Shown: positions 16,741-23,159 of the stretch, piece after piece
Numbering within the stretch: position 1 is the first letter of the stretch
How the letters are laid out: each line of letters starts with the position of its first letter
Virus record (IMG/VR): IMGVR_UViG_3300035698_013095
Location: 1 to 43,721 of that record
Origin: a virus
Direction: 5' to 3' (one strand)
DNA: 43,721 nt
The notes under the pieces: generated by a model
Seen by the model: only the letters and a program-made list of their open reading frames with translations
Databases searched by the model: none
What the model was told of the DNA's origin: nothing
Translations under genes and position numbers: made by a program

Positions 16741-16932
16741 AATAAAGAGAAGCTAACAACTTACATTTGTCCGCATTGTGATAATTATATTTTAATCCTT
16801 CAACCAAAAAAAGGAAGCGTTTCAAGCCGAGGCTATTGGGACGCCGTTAAAATATGTTTAGTTTGTGGGAGGTTGAGTTTTGTTAAAACTTATCCTAGTG
16901 GTAAGGCAACCGCTGAAAAAATGGGGGCTTGA
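16741..16932 (+). CDS. Zinc-ribbon-like small frame without a canonical start
   Basis: The open frame ends with TGA at 16930-16932 and encodes two CxxC pairs about 30 residues apart (ICPHCDNY and ICLVCGRL), the spacing of a zinc ribbon, then a Lys-rich tail. No ATG or GTG is in frame at the 5' end; only CTG (16723) or ATA/ATT codons inside the previous gene are available. The start codon is therefore unknown and the boundary given is the first codon after the upstream stop. Confidence 0.45.
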   Translation, partial: NKEKLTTYICPHCDNYILILQPKKGSVSSRGYWDAVKICLVCGRLSFVKTYPSGKATAEKMGA

Positions 16933-16934
16933 TT

Positions 16935-17282
16935 ATGAAACCAATTACAATAGAAGACATTGACAGCATAGCCGAAGGAATAAAAGACGCTTGCTGTAAT
17001 TTAACTAACCCAAAAGAAAGAGAACGCTTCGAGCTTGACGCTTATAATTATTTAAAGGAAGCGCTCGACCCGTGGCGTGACGGCTTCCCTATTACGTGTT
17101 TAAGCCGTGGGGATTTAGTAAACACCTTAACCCAAAAACAAATCGACAACTTGTCCGACGATGATATGGCTTATCTTGCGGGTAAGATTGGAAATGCTTG
17201 TCTTGATTGCTGTTACTGGGAGGCGCTCAGAGTTTGGGCGGAAGAAATTATCAAAGATAAAAAAGAGGATGGGGAAGAATGA
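16935..17282 (+). CDS. Small early protein of unknown function (115 aa)
   Basis: ATG 16935 (GGGGGCT just upstream) is preferred over TTG 16929. The sequence MKPITIEDIDSIAEGIKDAC contains acidic helices and a segment LSDDDMAYLAGKIGNACLD that I associate with widespread small phage proteins of unknown role. It has five cysteines but no spaced CxxC pair. The end overlaps the next ATG by four bases (ATGA). Confidence 0.65.
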   Translation: MKPITIEDIDSIAEGIKDACCNLTNPKERERFELDAYNYLKEALDPWRDGFPITCLSRGDLVNTLTQKQIDNLSDDDMAYLAGKIGNACLDCCYWEALRVWAEEIIKDKKEDGEE

Positions 17283-17449
17283 AAAAACAACCTAATCAAA
17301 TTATCACTTGCACATTAAATGTGCTTCTAATGCCTAACAGGGAAATAATTTCTCTTGGGAGGTCTTTGGGGTGGTTCAAAGAATTTAAAGACCATTTGAC
17401 CCCCGTCGCTGATGTAACAGGAAAACCAATAACAGAAAAAGACCTTTAA
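17279..17449 (+). CDS. Tiny early gene (56 aa)
   Basis: The ATG at 17279 overlaps the TGA of the previous gene (ATGA). The product begins MKKQPNQIITCTLNVLLMPN and ends ITEKDL with TAA at 17447-17449. No motif recognised. Tight coupling to its neighbour is the reason to call it. Confidence 0.55.
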   Translation: MKKQPNQIITCTLNVLLMPNREIISLGRSLGWFKEFKDHLTPVADVTGKPITEKDL

Positions 17450-17485
17450 TTTTTAATCCTTAACCAACGAAAGGAGTTTTATATC

Positions 17486-17791
17486 ATGCAAGAAATAATC
17501 AACGCTGTAATAAAAGCCCCGATTGAAACTTTAACTTTAAAAGAGATATCGCAAGAGGGTTCTAATAGAATCTATTTAGTGGAAAGGTGCAACAGACAAT
17601 CTGTTTTAGTAAAAAGAAACAATGAATATTTTTGGCGTAGTTTTTATTTAGACCAAGAGAATAGAACAAGCTACAAAACATTTAACGGGGCTATTGAAAG
17701 TCGATTTGAAAAAAAGCAAAGGGTTTTTATTCTCAGAAATAAAACTGAATTAAAAGAAATGATAAAAGGGGGAGGGGGTTTTAATTATTAA
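17486..17791 (+). CDS. Small early protein just upstream of the ribozyme (101 aa)
   Basis: ATG 17486 follows AAAGGAG. The protein starts MQEIINAVIKAPIETLTLKE, is rich in Arg/Lys and aromatic residues in the middle, and ends in glycines (KGGGGFNY). No family recognised. Its stop codon TAA (17789-17791) forms part of stem I of the hammerhead ribozyme, so self-cleavage would leave this mRNA with a structured 3' end about 50 bases past the stop. Confidence 0.65.
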   Translation: MQEIINAVIKAPIETLTLKEISQEGSNRIYLVERCNRQSVLVKRNNEYFWRSFYLDQENRTSYKTFNGAIESRFEKKQRVFILRNKTELKEMIKGGGGFNY

Positions 17792-17853
17792 CCCCTGACG
17801 AGCTCACAAGAGCGAAACAGCCCCCTTATTCTCGGGGCTGTTGGGTTATAAAT
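17784..17853 (+). ncRNA. Type I hammerhead ribozyme
   Basis: The full conserved core is present in order. Stem I 5' strand is TAACCC (17789-17794). CTGACGA (17795-17801) follows, then stem II GCTC/GAGC with loop ACAA (17802-17813) and GAA (17814-17816). Stem III is ACAGCCCC/GGGGCTGT (17817-17824 with 17834-17841) with a 9-base loop. T17842 is the H17 position, then stem I 3' strand is GGGTTA (17843-17848). A15.1-U16.1 closes stem III. The open helix is stem I, so it is type I. Stem I can extend past a 2x2 mismatch (84-86 with 51-53), a place for tertiary contact with loop II. Predicted cleavage is between 17842 and 17843, separating the 101-aa gene mRNA from the downstream genes. Basis: sequence for the motif, known hammerhead consensus for the call; activity is inferred. 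Confidence 0.9.
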
Positions 17854-17908
17854 GTAAAAGGAAGGGGGGTTGTCATGCTTCGGGGCTAAAGACCCCACGT
17901 ATTAAACA

Positions 17909-17940
17909 AGGGTTTTTGAGGTTGTACCCTGAACAACCTC
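17909..17940 (+). promoter_or_regulatory. Structured leader (hairpin/possible pseudoknot) before the 17966 gene
   Basis: GAGGTTGT (17918-17925) pairs with ACAACCTC (17933-17940) around the loop ACCCTGA. The loop's ACCCT is complementary to AGGGT at 17909-17913, allowing an H-type pseudoknot or an alternative hairpin. A second hairpin GGGG/CCCC lies at 17882-17895. The structure ends 11 bases before AGGAGG (17952-17957). It might tune translation of the RNA freed by the ribozyme. The region 17849-17965 has no gene. Confidence 0.5.
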
Positions 17941-17965
17941 ACTATATAAAAAGGAGGTGGGAAAA

Positions 17966-18208
17966 ATGATAACTGTTAAATTGTTTTATCGTGACGGGGC
18001 AAATTATAAAGACGTATTCGACGTCGAGATTGACAACAAATATATAAACCTCGTCCGAAAGCATAAAATGTGCGGCGAGGATGATTTACTTCAAATGGAG
18101 CAAGTCGGCTTAACAGCTAAGGACATTCCAATTATTAAAAAATATGGTTTCGATTCTAAATTTGACCATAGCCTTGTCACAGTTATGGAGGTAACGCAAC
18201 ATGATTAA
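17966..18208 (+). CDS. Small early protein of unknown function (80 aa)
   Basis: ATG 17966 has AGGAGG eight bases upstream, better than GTG 17957. The sequence MITVKLFYRDGANYKDVFDV suggests a beta-rich start, followed by acidic helices. No family recognised. It is the first gene after the hammerhead ribozyme and structured leader. Its end overlaps the next gene. Confidence 0.65.
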   Translation: MITVKLFYRDGANYKDVFDVEIDNKYINLVRKHKMCGEDDLLQMEQVGLTAKDIPIIKKYGFDSKFDHSLVTVMEVTQHD

Positions 18209-18401
18209 AATATCAATAGAGCCAACATTAAAAGATACACACTGTAAACAATGCCTCATACTTATTAAAAAGGGTGAGCGGTGCTTGAGGGCTTACGGCT
18301 ACAGGGACAGCGCTGGCTCGATCTGCCAAATATGTATTGACGAAGGATTTAACAAACCAAAAACAGAACAAGAAGAGGTTTTAAACTCAGGAAGATTTTA
18401 A
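18201..18401 (+). CDS. Small zinc-finger-like protein (66 aa)
   Basis: Contains CKQCLILIKKGERCLRAYGY and, about 20 residues on, ICQICIDEGF. Together these give two CxxC pairs plus an extra Cys, arranged like a treble-clef/zinc ribbon. It may bind nucleic acid or a host protein. The ATG lies in the stop region of the previous gene (CATGATTAA), so translation is coupled. No specific family recognised. Confidence 0.65.
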   Translation: MIKISIEPTLKDTHCKQCLILIKKGERCLRAYGYRDSAGSICQICIDEGFNKPKTEQEEVLNSGRF

Positions 18402-18419
18402 AAAGGAGGTTTAAAAATT

Positions 18420-18608
18420 ATGTCACAATTTAAAGTTTTTGCGCCGAGGATGCGCCCGCATATTATAATGGCGCACAGCCTCGACGAAGCGGAAAGGATT
18501 GCGAATAAAAAATATCCTGACTGGACGGATATTTATATTATCAATCGGGAAAAAGCTGTAGTGGAATGTGAACCTGATTCTGCGGAATTAGAAGCCGCAA
18601 CTCTGTAA
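18420..18608 (+). CDS. Small early protein of unknown function (62 aa)
   Basis: AAAGGAGG precedes the ATG. The product MSQFKVFAPRMRPHIIMAHS then LDEAERIANKKYPDWTDIYI has the look of a small alpha/beta protein: a strand, a helix of the type DEAERIA, and a second strand. No named family. It lies in the run of coupled small genes. Confidence 0.6.
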   Translation: MSQFKVFAPRMRPHIIMAHSLDEAERIANKKYPDWTDIYIINREKAVVECEPDSAELEAATL

Positions 18609-18657
18609 AATAATATAACAGGGTTCGGGACAATTTCATTAAAGGAGGTGTAACTCT

Positions 18658-18834
18658 ATGCGTAAAGATGATTTAATCTATTACGAAGCGGACGTCTTTG
18701 TTTGTGAATTCGTCCGTGGGGATAGAGCGCTTGTTCACCGCAAAAATCATGTGGGGGATATGCGAGTTATTGTTTTAACTGATTTTGAAATTAAAATGAG
18801 TGAGCAAGACAAACCTTATTGGAGGGAAAAATGA
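18658..18834 (+). CDS. Small early protein (58 aa) coupled to the SleB-like gene
   Basis: ATG 18658 follows AAAGGAGG with good spacing. It starts MRKDDLIYYEADVFVCEFVR and ends at TGA 18832-18834, overlapping the start of the hydrolase (ATGA). It is likely a small beta-rich domain (YYEADVFVCEFVRGDRALV). No recognised family. Confidence 0.6.
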   Translation: MRKDDLIYYEADVFVCEFVRGDRALVHRKNHVGDMRVIVLTDFEIKMSEQDKPYWREK

Positions 18835-19247
18835 AAAAATTTATAATTGGGTTAGCGCTTTTGTTGCTTACGTCCGGTTTTACGTGGAAGCAACCATTAA
18901 ATGACGCAACCGAACAAGTGGTACACGCTATAATAGGAGAAGCCGCTGGGGAAACACTTGCCGGGCAAGTTGCAGTTGCTTGCGGTATATTATACCGACC
19001 GGAAGGATTATACGGAGTTAACGGATCCGAAATGACCCGAACACCTTCATGGGTTGAGCGTCAAACCGCTATTGATGCTCTGTATTGGGCTCTTGAGCCG
19101 GGTGTATGCGCGGGTTTTGGATATCCTGATATGTGGTGTTCTGATCTTGATGTGTGCCGGGAAGCGTGGCAAGGCGTTCCGATGATTTACATAACAAAAG
19201 AAGGAAACCATAACTTTTATAGGAGGATTACTACAAAAGGAGAATAA
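18831..19247 (+). CDS. Secreted SleB/CwlJ-like cell wall hydrolase
   Basis: 138 residues from ATG 18831 (GGAGGGAAAA upstream; an in-frame TTG at 18819 is less likely). The N-terminus MKKFIIGLALLLLTSGFTWK is a Sec signal peptide or signal anchor. The domain begins AIIGEAAGETLAGQVAVACG, matching the SleB/Hydrolase_2 pattern with the catalytic glutamate in GEAxGE and the GQxAVA helix, then a cysteine-rich end (GVCAGFGYPDMWCSD). It would cut peptidoglycan in the periplasm. Its place in the early arm, far from the late lysis-type genes, is odd. It could be an exported endolysin of the SAR type, or act earlier in wall remodelling. Confidence 0.8.
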   Translation: MKKFIIGLALLLLTSGFTWKQPLNDATEQVVHAIIGEAAGETLAGQVAVACGILYRPEGLYGVNGSEMTRTPSWVERQTAIDALYWALEPGVCAGFGYPDMWCSDLDVCREAWQGVPMIYITKEGNHNFYRRITTKGE

Positions 19248-19248
19248 G

Positions 19249-19437
19249 ATGGACTATATTTATTTACAGGGTTCTGAGGATGTTAAATCCGCGGGACATA
19301 ATATGCAAAGCGCCGCGGGAGCTATGCAGAGTGCAGCTAATACTATTAGCACTGCTTTATACGAACATAAGCAATTTTTGGAAGAGTTTATTACCCGGTT
19401 TGAAGAAGCAATAAATAAAAAACTTGACAAAGCCTAG
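19249..19437 (+). CDS. Small helical protein (62 aa), ends in TAG
   Basis: Starts MDYIYLQGSEDVKSAGHNMQ, continues with an Ala/Ser-rich amphipathic helix and ends with a Lys/Glu helix (EEFITRFEEAINKKLDKA). AAGGAGAATAAG is upstream. It resembles small helical phage proteins upstream of lysis or regulatory genes, but function is unknown. Its last codons overlap the next promoter (19424-19453). TAG is used here as an ordinary stop. Confidence 0.55.
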   Translation: MDYIYLQGSEDVKSAGHNMQSAAGAMQSAANTISTALYEHKQFLEEFITRFEEAINKKLDKA

Positions 19438-19453
19438 ATATCTATGGTAATAT
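19424..19453 (+). promoter_or_regulatory. Sigma70-type promoter before the HTH regulator
   Basis: TTGACA (19424-19429), 18-base spacer, TAATAT (19448-19453). The -35 lies inside the 3' end of the 62-aa gene. It would start replication-gene transcription independently of the small-gene operon. Confidence 0.8.
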
Positions 19454-19498
19454 GTCACATACATTCGAGAATTGTTTACTAATTAGGAGGTGATATAC

Positions 19499-19897
19499 AT
19501 GATACAATATGAAGGAAAAACACTATTGACGACGCAAGAGGCGTGCACTGTCCTTAACCGTTCGATGGAAGCGTTGAGACAGATGATCTACCGAGGACGA
19601 TTTTCCAAACAAAAAATTGGAAGTCGTATCTACCTCGACAACGCCGAGATCATGACTTTTCATTCGCGCAAGGCTGGGTTCCCTTCGTTTGAAGAACTTG
19701 GAGATCTTTCGCAACATGAAAAATTTTATACTTTAATTGAAGTGCAATCTCTGTTAAACTATACCCCTAACTATCTAAAGACATTGATTAAGTCGGGACG
19801 GCTGGAAGGTTACTGTACCGCTGACAATCAAATTCTCATCCCTAAAAAATCTTTAGATAAATTCATGGGGGTATTTAATGAAGCCGAAGACTTATAA
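19499..19897 (+). CDS. Double helix-turn-helix (MerR/excisionase-like) DNA-binding protein
   Basis: 132 residues from ATG 19499, with AGGAGG eight bases upstream (GTG 19490 is part of the ribosome site). Two HTH_17/Xis-like repeats are visible: LTTQEACTVLNRSMEALRQM ending with a wing KIGSRIYLDNAEI, and YTLIEVQSLLNYTPNYLKTL with a wing ending ILIPKKSLDKFM. It probably regulates transcription or binds the origin. With no integrase in the genome an excisionase role is unlikely. The 3' end overlaps the primase gene by 20 bases. Confidence 0.75.
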   Translation: MIQYEGKTLLTTQEACTVLNRSMEALRQMIYRGRFSKQKIGSRIYLDNAEIMTFHSRKAGFPSFEELGDLSQHEKFYTLIEVQSLLNYTPNYLKTLIKSGRLEGYCTADNQILIPKKSLDKFMGVFNEAEDL

Positions 19898-21992
19898 AGT
19901 AAAGCGTGAGCTCCTCGACCTATACACGGACGCGGGGCTTACGTTATTTCAATGTGATGGTTATTCGAAGAAACCATTACGACGAGGTTTTAAAAATACG
20001 CCGTTCGATCCCCTTTTCTCAGTAAGCGATCAAAATTACGGCGTACTATTAAGAGGAAGATACGTTGTTATTGATGTAGACAAACGAAGCTTCCAACCAG
20101 AAAATGATAAACCCCTATCACGATTATTTCAAGACATTCAAATTCCAGTAGCTTTAGTTAACCAAACATTTACCGTGTCCACTCCATCGGGAGGGTATCA
20201 TATTTATTTTTCTAAGTTGGAGCAAGTGCAAATTAAAGGAAGCCTTAAAGATTATCCCGGGCTTGAATTTAAACAGCATTTTATTACCGCGGCCGGAAGT
20301 TACAATGAGGAGGTAGATAAACATTATGAAATCAAAAGGTATTCGCCCTCGGTTATCCAAAAATGCCCGGACGTTCTCTTGGCTTTACTCGCCCGAGGGG
20401 ATGATATCGACGTTGTTGCGGAAGGGTTACTCACAAATCACCCGACGAACATCAAAAAATTCGTTGATATTGTATCAAATGGGACACCCGCTATACAAGG
20501 CGCGGGCGGAGATAGTCGTACCTTCACCGTCGCCGCTCTTGGAAAAGATTATGGCCTCTCATGGGAAAAGACCCACGAGTTAATGTGTCAATTTTTTAAT
20601 CCTCGGTGTCAACCTGAATGGACACACGACGAGCTCGAAGTTAAAGTTAAAAATGCGTACCAACACGGATATAAACAAACTGGATGTAAATCTATCGAGA
20701 ATGAATTTGATGAATACCAACAACCCGAACAAACAATGGTAAAAACTGAAAAAAGAATTTGGCATAAGACGCCGAACGGAAAACGTTTTAGAGTTACTCT
20801 CCACAACACTGTTCAAATTCTTTCTAAAGCTGATGGATTAAAAAAAGATTACACCCCTCTCCTAAAAAATAAACTTCAATATAATTTATTCACTAACCGT
20901 ATTGAATTTGTTATGGCTCCACCTTGGCGTAAAACTGCGGCGCACTGGACCGACGAAGACGCGATTCAAGTTAAACATCACCTTTCCCTTAATTGGGATT
21001 ACGATCCACCAACATCCCATATTCATGAGGCTGTTGTAACGATCGCTTCTGATAACGCGTATCACCCGGTCCGAGATTTTGTCCGGAGTATAAAATGGGA
21101 TGGGGCACCGCGCATTGATAATTGGCTATCGCGGATCTGCGGGGCCAAAGATACTGAGCTTATTCGATTTTATGGGCGTAAGACATTAATTGCTATGGTA
21201 TCACGTGTGTTTCAACCCGGATGTAAATTTGATCACGTTCTTGTATTAGAAGGTCCTCAAGGTAGAGGTAAAAGTTTTTTATGTAAGATACTAAGTGATC
21301 CATGGTTTACCGACGCGCATATAAATGTTAAACACAAAGATTCTATTGATCTAATTCAAGGGAATTGGATAGTAGAACTTGCTGAAATGTATGCCGTGTC
21401 TAAGTATGAGAGTAAAGCTATGAAAGGTTTTATAACTACTTGCGTTGATCGTTGCCGTCCGGCATACGGGCGCAATGCTGTTAACTACCCTAGACAGAAT
21501 ATTTTTATTGGTACAGTTAACGCAGAGACAGAAGGGTATTTAAAAGATCATGAGAATAGGCGTTACTGGCCGGTACTCATTAATGAAGTAAACATCCCCT
21601 TATTAAGAGAAGAGAGGGATCAACTTCTCGCGGAAGCATATGTATGTTATATGAAAGGGGAATCAATTTATGTGTATGACAAAAAGATCGAAGCAATGTC
21701 CAGAGAAGAGACAGCAAAAAGACAGATTGACGATCCTTGGCTTCATACTATTGATAATTGGTTGGACCAACATTATTTTGACTACTACGACAATAAGAAA
21801 TTTGCTTGTGTTACACAACCCATTGATATTTTTGTTAGTTGTATTGGGGGCAATACTACAATGTTTTCTCCTCGTGAAGCGTTACGTATTGCTGGAATCT
21901 TAAAAGCCCTTGGTTTTGTTAAGCAGCAATATCAAGACGGCGGACACCGAAAAACTTTCTACGCAAAAAGTATTGACAAATTCATAGTTTAA
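19878..21992 (+). CDS. Primase-polymerase / VirE-type helicase fusion
   Basis: 704 residues. The N-terminal bifunctional primase-polymerase-like domain (about 1-190) shows RYVVIDVDKRS (DxD metal site) and TPSGGYHIYFSK. A middle region with a PriCT-like helix (about 215-275) follows. The C-terminal VirE / SF3-like ATPase (about 395-600) has KWDGAPRIDNWLSRICG and Walker A VLEGPQGRGKSFL at about residue 460, then WIVELAEMYAVSK and NRRYWPVLI. It would prime and unwind DNA at the phage origin. It overlaps the HTH gene. Combinations of this type are common in phage and plasmid replication modules. Confidence 0.88.
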   Translation: MKPKTYKVKRELLDLYTDAGLTLFQCDGYSKKPLRRGFKNTPFDPLFSVSDQNYGVLLRGRYVVIDVDKRSFQPENDKPLSRLFQDIQIPVALVNQTFTVSTPSGGYHIYFSKLEQVQIKGSLKDYPGLEFKQHFITAAGSYNEEVDKHYEIKRYSPSVIQKCPDVLLALLARGDDIDVVAEGLLTNHPTNIKKFVDIVSNGTPAIQGAGGDSRTFTVAALGKDYGLSWEKTHELMCQFFNPRCQPEWTHDELEVKVKNAYQHGYKQTGCKSIENEFDEYQQPEQTMVKTEKRIWHKTPNGKRFRVTLHNTVQILSKADGLKKDYTPLLKNKLQYNLFTNRIEFVMAPPWRKTAAHWTDEDAIQVKHHLSLNWDYDPPTSHIHEAVVTIASDNAYHPVRDFVRSIKWDGAPRIDNWLSRICGAKDTELIRFYGRKTLIAMVSRVFQPGCKFDHVLVLEGPQGRGKSFLCKILSDPWFTDAHINVKHKDSIDLIQGNWIVELAEMYAVSKYESKAMKGFITTCVDRCRPAYGRNAVNYPRQNIFIGTVNAETEGYLKDHENRRYWPVLINEVNIPLLREERDQLLAEAYVCYMKGESIYVYDKKIEAMSREETAKRQIDDPWLHTIDNWLDQHYFDYYDNKKFACVTQPIDIFVSCIGGNTTMFSPREALRIAGILKALGFVKQQYQDGGHRKTFYAKSIDKFIV

Positions 21993-22001
21993 TAGTATAC
22001 T
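21973..22001 (+). promoter_or_regulatory. Strong sigma70-type promoter inside the end of the primase gene
   Basis: TTGACA (21973-21978), 17-base spacer, TATACT (21996-22001). It begins in the last codons of the primase-helicase gene and drives the recombination/polymerase block that follows. AGGAGG for the next gene lies about 10 bases downstream of the -10, so the leader is very short. Confidence 0.8.
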
Positions 22002-22022
22002 AGGAAACTAGGAGGATAGGAA

Positions 22023-22205
22023 ATGCGTATATTAGAACGATTAACAAAATGTATGATGTGTGTAGGGCTTATTCCGTTTATATGGACGATGCTTATAATG
22101 ATTGCTATATTTTTATTATTTATGCCTTTAGTTGCTTTCATAAGTCCGGACACAGTTAAGTTTAAAGAGAAAGGAGAAAAAGATGCGGATGATCAGTCTT
22201 CATGA
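22023..22205 (+). CDS. Small membrane protein (60 aa)
   Basis: Hydrophobic from about residue 8 to 43 (MCVGLIPFIWTMLIMIAIFL then LFMPLVAFI), enough for one long or two short membrane helices. A charged C-terminus (KFKEKGEKDADDQSS) follows. It is placed right after a strong promoter. It could be a holin-like or membrane-interfering early protein, but nothing more specific is visible. Confidence 0.6.
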   Translation: MRILERLTKCMMCVGLIPFIWTMLIMIAIFLLFMPLVAFISPDTVKFKEKGEKDADDQSS

Positions 22206-22389
22206 TTTAGAACCTGAAGCAAGAATTAGAGATAGGTCAAGACGAAAAATGAATTGGAAAAAACGTTACATTAAAATGCGTATGGCTTTTGCACGAAGCG
22301 TTGGCATAATTCATAATCATAAACAAGAGAAAGCACGAAGATGCCGACAAATTGCAAAAGGCATGATACAAATTAGTGAGGTGATTTAA
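22183..22389 (+). CDS. Small, very basic protein (68 aa)
   Basis: Arg/Lys-rich: RDRSRRKMNWKKRYIKMRMA and QEKARRCRQIAKGMIQ. AAAGGAGAAAAAG precedes ATG 22183. It probably binds nucleic acid. No family recognised. It overlaps the previous gene by 23 bases and ends in TAATG with the next. Confidence 0.55.
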   Translation: MRMISLHDLEPEARIRDRSRRKMNWKKRYIKMRMAFARSVGIIHNHKQEKARRCRQIAKGMIQISEVI

Positions 22390-22649
22390 TGGTTAAACAG
22401 TTTTCTAAATTGCATAAGGAAGACACAAGCTTTAAGAGTAAGAAGGACGCCCGGCGCCTTGCCGAGCAAGCATTAAAAACGTGTGAGGGTTTTATGCTCT
22501 TTACGGTTCAGCAAGATAAGGGCCACCAACTCAAGTACGCGGGCAATGCTTTCATTCAACAGGACCACGCCGCCGGGATGCCCGCGTTTATTATGCAAGT
22601 GCTAGATGGACGGAAGGAACAACTCGAAGGAGAAAATAGTGGGGAGTAG
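22389..22649 (+). CDS. Small protein of unknown function (86 aa)
   Basis: Starts MVKQFSKLHKEDTSFKSKKD, then RRLAEQALKTCEGFMLFTVQ and a segment AFIQQDHAAGMPAFIMQVLD. An alpha/beta mini-domain is plausible. Coupled by TAATG to the previous gene and overlapping the start of the HNH-like gene. Ends in TAG. Confidence 0.6.
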   Translation: MVKQFSKLHKEDTSFKSKKDARRLAEQALKTCEGFMLFTVQQDKGHQLKYAGNAFIQQDHAAGMPAFIMQVLDGRKEQLEGENSGE

Positions 22650-23001
22650 CCGTTATGAAACCGTTGTCAAGCCATGGAGAAACAAGAACGGACGGTGGTA
22701 TCGTCCCGTTGAATACGCTAAACGTCGATGCACTGACAAAAATCATAGAGAATATCCGGGCTATGGTGGACGCGGAATCAGGTGTACCCTTACATATGAT
22801 CAAGCCCATTTCCTCTATAACCGCGATCGAGGTGAAATTTTGGAGAGGCCGTCTTTAGACCGCATAGACCCCGACGGGAATTATACATTTGAAAATTGTA
22901 GATACATTGAGCTAACAGAGAACATAAAACGTCGTAGACCTAGAGGATCAATTCAGCACGCAACACCGGAAAATCAAAAGGAATTAGAATGGGAAGAATA
23001 A
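22639..23001 (+). CDS. HNH-type endonuclease-like DNA-binding protein
   Basis: 120 residues from GTG 22639, which has AAGGAG seven bases upstream; an in-frame ATG at 22606 lies deep in the previous gene. The core REYPGYGGRGIRC, then ERPSLDRIDPDGNYTFENCR and ELTENIKRRR, is the pattern of the phage HNH-like family (YGgRGI...LDRIDndGnYep.NcRw.....q..N.r). The classical catalytic His before the DRID segment is not obvious, so nuclease activity is uncertain. Such genes can be mobile. Confidence 0.7.
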   Translation: MGSSRYETVVKPWRNKNGRWYRPVEYAKRRCTDKNHREYPGYGGRGIRCTLTYDQAHFLYNRDRGEILERPSLDRIDPDGNYTFENCRYIELTENIKRRRPRGSIQHATPENQKELEWEE

Positions 23002-23159
23002 AAAATCAATATGGGTGGGCTATTTTTGACGGCGATCGGCTTGTGTTGGCAAACGCCCATAAAGGTGTTATGGAAGCTTATTTTAGGACAGAGTTGAATC
23101 GAAACCCTAATTTTAAAATAGAAGAAATAATATTTAAAAAGAAAAAAATATGCAACTAA
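22989..23159 (+). CDS. Small protein of unknown function (56 aa)
   Basis: The ATG at 22989 overlaps the 3' end of the HNH-like gene and the stop (TAA 23157-23159) overlaps the start of the SNF2 helicase. The product begins MGRIKNQYGWAIFDGDRLVL and ends with a Lys-rich stretch (FKKKKICN). Overlaps at both ends argue for a real coupled gene. No family recognised. Confidence 0.55.
   Translation: MGRIKNQYGWAIFDGDRLVLANAHKGVMEAYFRTELNRNPNFKIEEIIFKKKKICN

Noticed and set aside
17871-17889. Tiny leader peptide ATG CTT CGG GGC TAA after a G-rich stretch
   Set aside because: Only four codons, with spacing from the G-run and no amino acid bias that would suggest attenuation.
19499-19897. Excisionase as a sign of a lysogeny module
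   Set aside because: The HTH domains resemble excisionases, but no integrase, attachment site or CI-like repressor pair is visible.
22639-23001. Group I intron with an HNH homing enzyme
   Set aside because: Neighbouring genes are intact and overlapping; there is no interrupted gene or intron core sequence around it.
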